A stretch of DNA of 64,000 nucleotides, taken from Zonotrichia leucophrys gambelii (Eukaryota; Chordata; Aves; Passeriformes; Passerellidae). Under the pieces are notes generated by a model. It was not told where the DNA came from and searched no databases. It saw only the letters and a program-made list of their open reading frames with translations. Below, piece after piece: positions 23,940-37,536 of the stretch (positions are counted from its first letter, which is position 1; each line of letters starts with the position of its first letter). The position numbers and the translations under genes are program-made. The stretch is taken from positions 2,069,001 through 2,133,000 of the forward strand of contig NC_088188.1 in the NCBI RefSeq assembly GCF_028769735.1, read 5' to 3'.

Positions 23940-26900
23940 TGTCTGTGAGCACCTTGTACACTTTTTTTAGAAAAGCTAAGAAATATAACTCAGACAAGGG
24001 TTGAGTTATATATGCACAAAAGCACCCCAGCAAAATGAACAGCTTTGCACACTGAGGACCTGTAGTACCCAAATTCACAGCATTTCCAACACTCAGACTG
24101 CAAAATTCTTGCAAATAAGCAGTTATGTTTGTGCACAGAAGCTTTTGTCTTGCTTTTACAGAGCCCACTGTCAGCTCAGGTGTATTTGGAGAAGTTGATC
24201 AAGGCTTCAGGCTTTCTTAGAGCACCAGGGCTTCCCACAGAGCACCAAGTGCTGTCTTTGTAGCTAAGAAATGCACAAAACTGCCCCTCTGCATGCAAAG
24301 GGAGAGCAACACAGCCAGGGTGATCCCAGCAAAGGTACTCGGCTTCCCAGGTCACAAATGGTAATGTGGACAAGAGAAGCTGTTGATGCCATCAGATGTG
24401 CACAGGCAGCCCCACAATCAGAACTGATCTTGCACAGGGGGAGTACACCACAAAGAGACTTAAACCAAGTCAAATGAAAGTGGGAAGAGAGTGGCACCAC
24501 AGGTAACACAGTGGTACCTGAGCTGAGGCATCCTGGGCTGCACATGGCTGAGCTGGCCCTGCTGTGTGCCAGGCTGCTGGGCAGAATAATGAGTAACTGT
24601 CCAGGCCAGTAATGAGACTGGATAGTTGTTATTATTTAACACTTTTTCACAGCCCATGACTTGGTGATGTCAGGCCAATTCCGAAGTTTCCAGCCAAGAA
24701 ATGTTCCTAATGAGCCATCTCAAAAAGCAAAAGTTACATAGGCTATTGACCCTGCAACCTCGTTATTTGGCCAGATGTGAAAACAGAACAACAACGTTGG
24801 ACAAGCTTAGCTTGCTCTGCCTCTGTAACACCTTCCCCTGAGCTCAGTGGATGGTGCACAAGCAATACCCAACCCCCTTTACACCAGCACAGCTCACCAA
24901 GTGGTTTTTCCCCTCTTGTGACAGAATTGAAACTGGTCTTACTCTGTACCAGCACATGGTGTGTGCACTTGGAAATTGCTGCAATGTCTGTATTTCCAGC
25001 TCTGGTGAGAAAATCTCCACAGCAAAAGTGCAGCAGTGGCACCAAGTGCTGTGTGCTGCACCTCACACACAGGCTCTTCCAAGACAGGTGAGGATGGAGG
25101 TATAAAGCACAAATTGTTTTTTCCTGTGATACACTTGACATTTAAGTATTAACTTAAGTACTGTTATAAAATGCACAGTCAAGGCCAAAAGCTCACCCCC
25201 ATCCTATCTAGGCAATGCCAGACTCACCACAGCAATCCCAAATCCCACCAAACCTTTTCCCTGTCCTCTGGCCAGCTGAGCAGCACAGCACCACGTTTGC
25301 CACAGGGCTCAGAGGCAGAGCTTTGTGTCCTGCCTCAGCAGGAGAGGTGTGCTGGTTTAACAGCAAAGGGAACAGGCTGGCACTGCTTGACAAGTCAGAA
25401 TCAAAGTGTCTGCAAATAGAATGGCAAAGGTCAGAGGGATGCTGAGAGCTGGCACTGCAGTGATGTGCCACGAGCTCTTCTCTGCTGGAACACCCTCAGC
25501 TCTCATCTTCAACACTCTCTCCTGCTACACATTTATCTTTCCCATCCTAAGAGAGGAAAGATTAAAACAGACATGTAAAAAGGATGAGGAGAAGAAAACT
25601 GCAGAATAGTCCCCTCCCTCATTTTAATTATTGATGCAGACAGCCTAAGCAATCTGTAAGCCATATACATAATGTATTTACTTGAAAATCCCAGCAAATC
25701 CACATGGTATTACAGAACAAACTACAAGCTGATCTGGGAGCACTGTCTTAAGAACTGGGTAAGCTGTCTCCATGTACTCAAAAATCTGTTTGACAAACGG
25801 AAAGATTAGATTAATGTTAATAATGCTAACGTGCTCAGCAGCACTCCCTGCCCCAGCAGCGGCTTTGGGTGCCCGGGGTCTCATCTTTGATCCCTCCAGA
25901 TCAGCCTGTGCTGCACACACTACTTGTTTAGAATGACAAAGGCAAGGCTGAATCACATTCTTGAAGCCCCTCTCTCCCTATTTGATTGTACACCCCAGCA
26001 GTGATGTTTAGGGATCAGCCAGAAACCAGTGGATGTTTTACACAGCAAAAGACCGTATTAAAAAAAATAAAATCACTTACAGAAACAGCTGCTTCTAGGT
26101 TTGGGGCTAAGGAGGGTGGGTGAAATAAAAGGGAAATGGGGGCAAAGAATCAGACTTCAGCCTGAATTTGGTGAGAGATGCTGTGTCCCCCCAGCTCTGT
26201 CACTGACTGGAACCACCTGGGCAAGAAACACATTCATTAAAAATAACATTCCCTGCAAAGCTGAACAGACAGGGTAAGCAGCAGGCAGCAGTTTCCTACA
26301 GCATGAAAATGCAGAATCTGTAGCTCATTGAGCCATTCATTGTTTTAATTCCTGAGTTTCATCTCACTCCATGAGAGGCTCTGGTCAGCACAGCTCTCTG
26401 TGTCTACACTGCACATCCCTCCATGATCTGTGAGCCGCAGGGCACAGGGTGGGCACTGCCACTGTCCCTCCCCAGCTCCAGGAGGTGGCACAGGGAGCCC
26501 AGGGCCAGGCTGAGCCCTGAGGTCCCAGTGAGCCCCACACCACCCCCATGGCCCAGATGCTGTGAGACCCCTGGGGCACAGCAGAGCCTGTTTGCAATTT
26601 TCTTCTCAACCACCAGTACGAAAACACAAACCTTCAGACAAACGGATCCTTCACTTCCTCCTTGCTGCTTTTAGTGGTTTCTTTAATCTTTTAAGCTTCT
26701 GGGTCTAATCCAGCAGCTGCCATCAAAAGTACTTACACAACTGCATGGGAGGGAGGGGGAAGGAATGGGATACACCAAATCATGAAACACATTTGCTGAG
26801 CAGCCTCTTTGTTCTCAGCACAAGTGAGTGCCTTTGGAAGTTATCTGTTCACAGCCCAAGCACATTTATGTACCTGTGATGTCCTCTGCTGCCTTATCTG

Positions 26901-28484
26901 TAAGAACAAGCTAAGGAGGAATGCTACCAATGAATCAGATGGCACATCTGAGCTGGCACTGTGCAGCACAGCGTGGGCAATGAAGTGGGGGATCTCTCCA
27001 GTGAGCAGCTCTTGCATGAATATGCTACAGGCAGGCAGCTCCCAAGATGACAAACGCTGCTCTTTTCTGAAACTTGAAAATATTTAGTGGTGTTCTTCAC
27101 AGAAGGCTCCAGTGAGCACTCACTAACTCTGCTCCCATTTCATCAACAGCAGAAAGCACATTTCAGATCTCCTGGCAGAAAAGTTTAACACACGGTTGAG
27201 AGCACAGAAAAGTTCAAAATTCATTAACAAAGAGAATCAAAAACTGTTAAAATATCACTATTAAAAACAAACAAACTAACACACACTCCCAGAGGACTCT
27301 TGTATTGAGCACCAGGATCTTGCAATTTCTGCAGAATGCCAACAGTTGTCTTTGTGCTAAACCCCTCGTTTAAAGGGGCTGGAGGGTTGGAGAGGCACCA
27401 GATGGAAAAATTCCAGTTAAGGTTGTGCTTCTGCTCCTGGTGTTCCCAGGACACAGCACACACAAATGCTCTGCTCATGCTGTGCTGTGAATTTGCTGGT
27501 ACATCCTCGTCAAGTAAAATCTCATCCCTCAGCATACTGACATCTATGCTAAGTTTCTAAAAATAGCATGTCCTTCTTACATAAACATGACATAAAGGAA
27601 TTAGGTGACAGCTGACCAAGAGCATCCCTTTAAAAGGCAAACTTTGCTGAGCACCAAATGCAAGCAGCAATTATAAGCAGCCAAGCCTTTTTGTGTTAAT
27701 TGGAGACAGAAGAAAGCTTCTAGATAAAGTCCCAGTTTGCCTGGAAAGGAAAGATATTTCCTCTGCACACTGACTCAATTACTCCTATTCCCACTTATTT
27801 ATAATTTAAGGAGTTTTCCAATGGATTTCTGCTCCAGGAAAAGATCTGCCATGAGCACCTTTCAGGTGCAGGTCTCACAGGAGCTCTGTGATTCCCATGG
27901 CAATGAAGAACTTTGTCATTCAGGCAGAGCTACCATCCAGGCTTTAAAACCTCACCTAGAGTTTTCTAGAAGGAAAAGCTTCCAGAATTTCCAGAGTCTT
28001 TTTACACTACATGACAGCTATCCAAACACAAACCAGAGCAGTATTAACTTCTTGCATCTGCAGGCATTCTGAATAATTCTTCAGTGTCTCAGAGCTTATC
28101 CCTCCTAGCAACAAGATGAACTCCACCAGAACCAAATCAGCAATGCACAGGAAAGTTAATATGCAAGTGAGTCTGTGGGGGAAAAAAACAGTTTTAGCAT
28201 AACCTGGCAAATCCCTAAACCTCAGGGAACTGAATTATATATGAATTATTAGATCAGGATTTGTCTCTATGCCAGTGCTGAATACGTCAAGGAGGTGCAG
28301 GGCACCAGGCTGCCAGGAGGTCCCTGTAGCAGCATGGAGAGAGAATTAAACAATCACTCCAGAGAGGCACAACTGAGAAAGGCAACACCAGCCATGCCTG
28401 GCTCCAGCCAGGAGGGCCCTGGGGCCATTTGCTGTCGGGGCAGGGGAGCACCAAGCTCAGCTGCTGGGGCTGGAGCCGCTGAGG

Positions 28485-28528
28485 CTCTGAATTCCTGCTC
28501 TGAATTCCTGCTCTGAGTTCCTGCTCTG
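28485..28528. repeat. 13-bp tandem triplicate
   Basis: GCTCTGAATTCCT occurs twice, followed by GCTCTGAGTTCCT and a partial fourth unit. Confidence 0.85.
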
Positions 28529-31500
28529 GCTCCCCTGACAGCTCCCAGGGCTCCACTGCAGCCCAGGGGTGCCCTGAGATGTCCCCAGGGCACGCAGGGC
28601 TGTCCCCAGGGATGGCCATGGCTCCCCCAAGCGTGTTTGCCCTGGCAGCTGTCCCAGTGCAGTCGGGCTCTGCGTTAGGGGCTGTGCTGAGGACACAGCA
28701 TTTGCAGGTTCCAGCAGCTCTCTGTGGGTGCCTGTTGCCAGGGAACAGGGCTGTGTCAGGATCTCCCCCTGCTGCTGCACAGCCTGCTGAGATGGCTGGG
28801 CAGACCCCACAGCCCCTGCCCTGCTGCAGGCTGTGTTTAACTCTTCACTGAAATTTAAACAGCTCCACAAACAGACTGAGCTCTCTCCTGACTAAAGGGC
28901 TATCTAGGCCACATTACTTGGAAAAACTCGTTTGCAAGCCCCTGCAGAGAGAAATTAATTTACCTGGGTGTTCAGCACGCAGGTCAGCCTCCCCTGCCAG
29001 CACAGCCTCACAGACAGGCTGGGCCAGATGGGCTCCTCCATCCTCCCTGCTGCTCTGGGTCTGCAGGCAGCACCCTCCTCCTCCTCACTGCCATGTACAC
29101 AGGACACAAATAATGAGCTGCACCATCAGCTGAGGGCATGACCCCAAATGCTCAGTGCCTGGGTTAAACACGTCTCAGTGAAAGTAAGGCATGGAAACAG
29201 GATGTTCTCCCATCCTCAGTTAGCCAGGCTGCCAGAGTTCCTGCCCATCTGCAGAATTTCCTACATTCTCCCCATTCCTGAAATTCAACAACATCTAGCT
29301 TGTCTTGTGAATGGCATTGGGAGATACCAGAATCAGGTTTTGGATAAGCCAGGACTTAAAATAACTACACCTTTTAAAGTATCTTTGGAGCTTTGTTTCT
29401 CACATGTGCTGTCCTTGCAAGTGTTGAAGCCTTCAAAGCCTCTACAGAGGCTTCCACTCTCTTCAGACTGCACAAATTCTGTGCCAAGGAATTAAAACTT
29501 CTTTTTCCTTGTAGCAGAGCAAATACCAGCCCTCTCACTGTTGTAGGTTTTGTGCACTATTTTCTGATGGGTATCACAAAGCCCTCAGCAGTTCCCAGCT
29601 CTGGCCCAGGACAGTCAATGCAGCAGCAAGCTTTGCTAGTATTTTTTCCATAACAGAACACATTTTAGATCCAGAAAAAAAGGAATTCAGAAAAAAGACT
29701 GATGTGTTTCAATATTGCTCTGGGCATCTGAGTCTTCTTCAGCCACCCAGCCCTGCAAAGCAGAGGCCAAAGAGCTCCTCACAAATGACTCTTGTTTCCC
29801 CCTGAATGTTTTTATTCATCGGCTTCAGCACTGTTGCAAAGCACATGGGAGAGATGGCCCAAAGGAAGGGGACAACATCCCCACAGAAGCTGCTGCTGAT
29901 AAAAGCAGCATTGAACAGCATTGCCACTGGCTGGTCACATTTTCCAAGGAGAGAGGCAAGCAAAGAGGAGCAGCATTATGTGTGACACCCAGCTTCACAG
30001 CCAGCCTCAATGGGGCCCTGACAATCAGCTCTTTGTGAGGCACAGCATATTTTGGGTACATCCACACACTTGATCCACAGCACATATTGTATTGAACAAA
30101 CAAATTCTATCAGTGAGCTGTGGAGTCCACTATGAAAATGACTGAATTACAGCTCCCATTAAGAAAGAAGTAACAGGTCCTCTTACACCTTACCCAGCAG
30201 GACTGCAGAGCTTGAGTTGAATAAAAAAGCAGTGAGGTAAATTACTGGAGATGAACTTTCAAGCTAAATTAAAGAAAATTTAACACTTTCCTCATACAAT
30301 TTCCTCTTTTTATCTCATTTCTACACCCTCATGCACTGATGGATTTTAGCCAGGTAAGAAAGATGATCTAGGTTGATTCTTCTCCATTCTTTTTCTACTG
30401 AAGGACCAAGCTGTTTTGGAGAGGTAAAAATAAAATCTGAGTCCATGTTATATTCCACATTCTTCCTCCAGCTAGGAAGAAAAGGCTGCTACTGGAGCAC
30501 CTATTATTTCTTCAAACAGAACCATATTGATTTATTTAAATAATAACAACCTTAGTGTTATAAACTGGTGTATTTTCATTAGGCACCACTAGCAAGCAAA
30601 TGCACATAGCAACATTTCTTCAGGAATGTGTCCAACTGCACAGGGGTGAGAGTGTTTACACTTTTCTTTTTTTTTTAATTAGTTCTTTTGTGGAGCCTCT
30701 CTGTTGGCTTAGAAACCCTAGTTTGAACCAGTTTGAACAAAGCTACTCTAGTAGAAAACAGAGCAGGAACCAGAAACTCCTTTGTTACAGTCATGCCTAA
30801 ATCTCCCCAGCTCTAAGACTTTGTTTTACTCCACTTTTATTTAATTGTCTGCTTTGAGCATTAGTGTTTGCTGTGCTCTGAAATGGCCAGACAGCAAAGC
30901 CTGGCTCTGGGCAGCTGGAGATTCCCATCAGCCTGGCCCAGGTGACTCCCCCAGACATCCAAGGACATGGCTGGAGAATGGAAAACCAGAACACACATAG
31001 AGGTGCTCAAAGAAATGGATCTTCTATCCCAGTTATCTGTCTAAATGGTCTCTACAAATGGTGAATCATGATTTTGGTTTCCATTTCCAGCAGAAAGGGA
31101 AGCAGCACTTCAGCACCCTGTGCTGCTCAGAGCCCCATTCCTGCTCCTCACACCCACAGCCGTCACATGTGGGCAGTGAGGCAGGCACAGGATTCTGGTC
31201 CCAGCACGAGCAGCTGGGGCTCCTAAAGAGATTCAGGGCTCGAAAAGCAGGAGGAGGCCAGCTGGATCAGCTCCATTAGCTCAGCATGGCCCACAGAGGA
31301 ACAGGGGCGATCCCTCAGACTCCTGTTTGCGTTGCAGAGTTAGGAACACACACATCCCCTCCAGCAGCTCGAGCTGTGGCTCCCCACAGACCAGAGCAGG
31401 GCGTGGGGATTTGCTCAGCTTGCACAGCTCTGCCTTGTGCAGAATCTGTGCCATTCCCACTGCCTGGTGAGTGCTGTTCCTCTGGGAAAAGTGTAACATG

Positions 31501-34500
31501 TTCCCCAGGAGGTTTGGATGGCTGCCTCGAGATGCCTGTGGGTTTGGGCTCAGACACTCAGGATGGAAGCACAGCCGTGGGGCTGCAATGACACCTGCTG
31601 ATGAGGGACATGTGAGAGCAGCCAGGGCTCCCAAAGCACATCACACCTCACTGAGCTCCTCTGGAAACACGAGGCTATGGGTGGGCAAGTACACCAGGGC
31701 ATGGAGGAAATGCTGCAAGATAAAAACCAGTCAAATCTCTGTTTCCAGAACACAAGGGAGAAAGCAAGGTACCCACAAACCTGAGCAGCTGCACACACTG
31801 TGTAATGGCTTGCGAAAAACGCCCCCCAGCAAAGATGGTATCGCAAATATTTTGGCAATACAAGGAAAAGAAAATAAACACATATTCTTTTCTTGGTATG
31901 ATCTCACATAAGATGAGCATGAAATGCTTTCTCCTTTCCTCATCTGCTGGGCACCTCCTGTAGCCATGCAGAGCAGGAGCCAGGGGAAGGGAGGCAGCAT
32001 TCAGCATTTGGACACGGGCAGACTGTCCCTCGTGTCCCCTGCAGGCACACTGCAGGTGAACACAACAGCCCCAATCCATACACAGTGAGCAGAGCCAAAC
32101 CCATGGCAATCCATCATACTTCCAGCAAGACAGTCTGCATTTATTCCCAAAACACCAACATACATGGGATACTTAAATCCCTTGAGCTTCCTAAGGATTG
32201 TTTCTGTTTTCTGCAAGGGAAGAAGCCAGGATGGAGCTTAGGGCTTTTCTGCTCAGCAACCAGGGCCTCTGCAAACAGAGGGGAACAACAGCTGCTGCTC
32301 CTCAGCTTTAAAGGATGCCATCCATAATGACATTACACTGTCCCTTTTACTCAATAAACACCCAATTTAAAAATAAAACAGAACTCTCCTTTGATCTGTG
32401 ACAGCTCAGAGGGCTGAGATGGAGGGTGAGGGGAAAGGAGGGGGAAAATGGGCACTCATGTCAGGCAGGGATCCAGAGCACTTGGCAGGACTGGGTCCCC
32501 ACAGAATGCATGGAAATCAGTGTAACACAACAGCAGAACCATGAGAGATGGGAGATAAATGTGCTTCACATAATTTTTTTTTTAATTAAAGGTAATAATA
32601 AAAACAAATCTGTACATCCCAGATACAAGACATTTTCAGAAGTCTTTCAGCCAGGCAATTTGCTCCTCTCATGCACTCCAGCAAGCAAACATGAAAAGCT
32701 TTCCACACACATGCCATGCCCTGGCCCAACCTGGTTTTGCCTCCCATTGAGCCACCTCCTGCTGCCCTCAGTGAGGATCAAATACTGCAGAAAAGAGAAA
32801 GTGAAGGTAACCACTCACACATGAAAACTAACAACAGGAACACCAGCAAAGGCAGAGAGCAAACTGCCCTGAATGGGAACCTGCCTGCTGCAGGCTCTGC
32901 TGCTTTGCATCTGCCTTGCAGCCATAAATGTGACAATAAGGGCAATGTGTGCACCACCACCTCTCTGACAAGAATTCAGAGCACCCAGGGCGCCCAAGCC
33001 CCTGTCTGGCTGCTCATGAGCCCCTCGTGAAGCGAGGAGCCAGTGGGAGGCAGGGCTCTGCCTTCACCTTCCCTTCAAGCATCTCCCACCTGCAAACAGG
33101 GGAAAATGCAAACAGACAACATGAACAGGAAAATAGGTCACACTTGAGTGACTTCAAACTTCAAAAATAGGAAGGGATTCAACACAGGAGAAAGGAAAGT
33201 GACAGGAGAGCACATCACACATTTCTGATGAATCCATTTGATCCTGTGACTGATCAGACTTTTTCAGTGAGATTGCTTTCTAATTTATGCCTTTAAATGG
33301 AAATAAAGACCTTGATCTTAGCATTAAATCTATGCAGATAGATCCTTGAGGCAATACTTCTACAGAAAACACTTCTACAAAGTGCAAAGACATGAAATTA
33401 ATAATGCAAACACTGTATGTGTGTCTAGAGTCACTCTTGAGGATTCAGCAATTTTGCAGCTGTCAAATCCTCCGGTAACTCCTGCTCTGTCATTTTGACT
33501 TTAGTAGTAATTGGAGATTTCCTTAAAGCCTCCAGCCCAGGTGCCTCTCCCTGCCTGAAGAGGAGTGTTTGGGACGGCCAGGGTGGCAGAGGGAGGTGTG
33601 GGCTGTCCCCTGCCACCCTGCTGTGCTGGCAGCAGGCACCTGACGGGCTCAGCGCCACATCAGCTCCCCACAGTGAGCCATGAAGTGTCAGTGCCAAGGG
33701 CTGCTGGAATTAGGATCACTGTTAGATTAGTTAACAGCTGTATAATTAGCCACGCTAAGCCTAGATGTTTCCCCTTGAAATCCAGTTTTTCCAGTTATAA
33801 ATAGCAGTGTTAATGATCTCCAGCATCACTGCTCACACTCGGAGCCCTGCCTCCTCCACTGGCTCTGGTGTCACTCACTGAATGTCACATTCTCCTGACT
33901 TCCTTGTAACAGCTATAAAGGGAGATAAAAGAAGAACTAAAAAAGGCAGAAACCAAAAATAAACCCCAAACTGAAGTGGACCAAGAAGGATTATTTTCTT
34001 TACATGCATTAAAACCTTAAGAAATACCAGCTGCAGCTTGTACTTAAACTGTACTTTCAAGCATTAACTTAATTACATTTCATGAGAGTGGGAGGAGATA
34101 GCACCAACATTTCATAGCCAGGTAAACTGAGACAAAGGAGTGCAATAGTCTGGAGTCACATAGCAGGATGATGAATGGGACCCAGAATGAAACCTGAGTG
34201 CCCAGCACATCACCATGCTATTTACCAAATGGGATAAAACACCAGGGCACTGCAGCACTGAGATGTCTTTCATAAATCTGTCATGTCACACCACATGCTA
34301 ATGAAGGGATATGAAGAGCATTTTTCTTTATTTTGAAGGTATTCAGTGCAGGAAAATTTCAAAAAATAGAGTTCACGCTCTTTAGATAAATTTGATTTGC
34401 CAGTCTATGAATGCAGCAGAGCCCAGATTTGTCATCTCTGAAATCTGAAGTTCAGACAATACAATCCTTAAATCCTTTCCATGCTGCTAATTTATCACCA

Positions 34501-35180
34501 CTAATATTCTCACCTAACCAAAAGAATCCACACCTTTCCGCAATGATTAAAAACATTTCTTTTTAAACATTTAATCTCAGCAGAGCTTTCTGAAACTCTG
34601 CAGTGCGGCAACACAATCTCTGGAAGTGTCCATAGCATGGATTACAGATGCAGTTACTGTAAAAAATTTATAATACACAGATATTTTCAGCTGTTCCAAA
34701 TTTTTCAATGTGGCTAGCACCACATGTCTGAGAGAAAAAGCATCTTTGGAGGTATAATATAAACAAGTGAGAATTTTAAAAAGCTGTTTCTAGGAATACT
34801 GTTAGGGCTTTGATGGGGTTTAGAAATAAAAATGTGAGATAAATGTGAGGTAAATTGAAGACTTCTGCTCACAGCTCCCTGTGTGGTTACAATCAGAGAT
34901 GGTGGCCTGTGCTTTTGCACCCCAGCTTTGCAAAGGGGGTGCATTCCCTCCAGCAGCCCAGAGCCCAGGCTGCCTGAGAAGGGCTGGCAGAGCTGAAGCA
35001 GAGCACCAGGCTGCCAGGACATTCCCTCCACATTATACCCAAATCTGCACTAGTGCTTGCAACCATTAATGACTTGAATGCAGTGAGGAAACAAACCCCC
35101 ACAGGCTGAGGCTGCAGGGAGCTTCTGAGAGCAGTGCAGGACTGCCAGCATCCAGCCACACCACAGCACCTGCTGGCCAC

Positions 35181-35228
35181 ACCTATACCTATAACCTATA
35201 CCTATACCTACAACTATACCTATACCTG
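35181..35228. repeat. (TATACC)n microsatellite
   Basis: About eight ACCTAT-type hexamers with minor interruptions directly precede the 38-bp minisatellite. Confidence 0.85.
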
Positions 35229-35269
35229 CATCTGCTCCTCCACCTGCTCCTCCTCCTCAGGACACTTCC

Positions 35270-35672
35270 TGTAGGCACATAGTTTGTATTAATTGGGAGT
35301 GGGGCTTCGTGTAAGTTTGTGGTCATTGCGACACAGTTTGTGTTAATTTGGGATGGGGCTGTGTTGTAGGCACAGTTTGGAGTCACTGGAATGGAGCTGT
35401 GTTGTAGGCAGAGTTTGTGTTAATTGGGGTTGGGGCTGTGTTGTAGGCCCAGTTTGGGGTCACTGGCAGTGGGGCTGTGTTGTAGCACACAGTTTGTGTT
35501 AATTTGGGATGGGGCTGTGCTGTAGGCACAGTTTGTGTTAATTGGGGTTGGGGCTGTGTTGTAGCACACAGTTTGTGGTCATTGGGATGGGACTGTGTGT
35601 ACAGCACAGTTTGGGTGTGTTTGGCAGTGGGGCTGTGTTGTAGGCACAGTTGGGGCTGTTGTGGCAGTGGGG
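35270..35672. repeat. 38-bp minisatellite with two unit types, about 10 copies
   Basis: All units share CACAGTTTG at the start and GGGGCTGTGTTGTAGG at the end. The middle is either TGTTAATTTGGGATG (type A) or GGGTCACTGGCAGTG (type B). In the left half the types alternate A-B-A-B, giving a roughly 76-base higher-order repeat. Confidence 0.9.
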
Positions 35673-37329
35673 CGTGCCAGCCTCGATCCCAATGAGGTCA
35701 GCTGTGAGACAGCAGGTGCACAGTGCATGCACTGACAGCAATGAGAGTGTGCTGAGCAATCACACAGGGAACAGAGGGCACAGTGCAATGCATGAACATG
35801 AGGGGTGTAAAAGGCTGGGCTAAAGAACAAGAAGTGCAGACACTTGCAGCCTTCTGATGTGACATGATGTGACTCAGTGTGGGCTGAAGCTTTCTGAAAT
35901 TTTGTGGTGATACTCTGTATTGTGGCTCAACTATGTCTCAAAATAAATATAAATATCTGTCTCAACTGCAACATATACTGTACTGACTTCCTACAAGCAG
36001 GAAAGAAATCTCAGGATGCGTTTCTTTCAGAGGGGAGAAAGCAGCACTGGAGGTGAGGTGGCTTCCCCAGAGCAGCCTGAGACGCTGCTCACCAGCCCCC
36101 AAGGACACTGCAAGCACTGCCATCCCCCCCTGATTAATAAACCAAGAGCCAAATCTTTGACTTGTGTTCCAGGAGCAGCAGTGGCACAGCACTGTGCTAA
36201 GAGCTCCTCCAACAAAAGGCATAAAAAACCTCTGCAATTTGGGATGATTTATCAGCACCTCTGTGAGCCAGGCTTCCCCCAGCCAGATCTGCTTGGGTAT
36301 TGATCAGCTGAACAAGGAGACAAGTCTTTACACCAGTAAAGCATGAGAATATGTACTGTAAGCAAATCACAAACCCCCAAAAATACATATTCTGTATTTT
36401 ATCCATTTGGTTCCTCAACAGAATTGTGAAAATCTGAACAAAACCCCACAAAACCAATCTTAACCCCAAAGTCACTGGCTCACACATTTTAACAGTGGCT
36501 ACTGATTTTACTAACTTAATTTTCTGCTTTCCCCACTTCATGTGTACCCCATCTCAAACTGGAAACATTTTCAGACAGAAAACTGCTCCCTGCCGGAGCC
36601 TCTTCCAAAGGGTCTCATCACAAATTCCCACAAGTCACTTAGCAAAATTTTGCTTATTATTTTGTAGTGAGTGGAAACTTCTCAACTGGGCAACTATGCC
36701 CAGATAGTGGATGATATTCCCAAATGAAAATGGTGGCTCTGGTGAGCACTTTTTCTGTGAAGAAAACACAGAAACAAAACCAAAAAAAAGAGGAAATTAA
36801 GAAAGAATGTAAAAATAAAAAGTAAATTGCAGGGGTTAAGGCAATAAATTAGCTTTCTTAATGATCTGAAAGTTCTGGCAATCCCTAGCAGGATGCAATA
36901 ACCTCTGCTGCAGTTTCTTCTCTCCTCCCCTCCCAGCTCTCATGGTGCCATCCCAGTGCCAAGCAGGGAAATCACAAAGGAAAAGCCATTAGAGAGGCAG
37001 CAGGCCATTACACTTAGCTGGTCAAGGGTAATTACCCTAATTAAAACACTGGTAGAGCTTGTAAATAGAAACAAGTGACTTGCCAAAGAAAAATCCCAAA
37101 CAACCCCTCTGGTCCCTCTGTGGTGTCACTGGGCAGGGCAGGAGCTGCTGCCCCAGCTCTGCAGCACCTCTGACTGTGCAGGGCCATCTGCCACAGGGAC
37201 ACTCCTGCAAATGGAAAATACCTGAGCTCCTGGAATGGCTTCCCAAGAAACCCTGGAAGATAAAGCCTGAGAGTGCCCAAGAGCTGAGAGGAAACAATTC
37301 ATGCTCCCATTCACTTGCTGGCCTCAGCA
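35673..37329. other. Intronic DNA, no gene seen
   Basis: Unique sequence after the 38-bp array. No feature can be supported apart from possible degraded CR1 near 37190-37330. Confidence 0.5.
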
Positions 37330-37394
37330 GCTTTGGTCCTTTGATGATCCCTGTGGGTCCCTTCCAACTCAGGATATTCTGTGACTCTATGATT
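37330..37394 (+). mobile_element. CR1 LINE terminal fragment
   Basis: TTTGATGATCCCTGTGGGTC, CCTTCCAACTCAGGATATTC and the end TGTGACTCTATGATT match the CR1 3' end. The sequence upstream (37190-37330) may be a more degraded part of the same element. Confidence 0.8.
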
Positions 37395-37427
37395 TTGGTG
37401 CTGCCTCCTTTCACCCAGGCAAAAAAT

Positions 37428-37536
37428 AGCATTTGCACAATCAGTAAAATGCACACAATCAATATCTCCCCAAAAGAGGGTCAATAACTGAAACAGCTAT
37501 TAAGTTAGAAGTCACACCTGCAACAACATTGAAAGG
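37428..37536 (-). repeat. 109-bp duplicated sequence, copy A
   Basis: It is identical to 40667-40775 at 104 of 109 positions with no gaps, in the same orientation. On the minus strand it reads from CCTTTCAATGTTGTTGCAGG to GATTGTGCAAATGCT. It is not a known CR1 or LTR segment to my eye. Minus strand is chosen only by analogy with the neighbouring LTRs. Confidence 0.85.

Larger units (their letters stand above)
18986..35180. other. Long intronic stretch, no gene or large repeat recognised
   Basis: About 16 kb with only short simple repeats (G10 at 20594-20603, pyrimidine tracts near 23515-23550, the items listed separately). The 23300-23500 segment is AT-rich, with GCATCAATTATGG and TTTGCATTATGGG words suggestive of homeodomain and POU sites. 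Open frames are short and look random. Confidence 0.5.
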
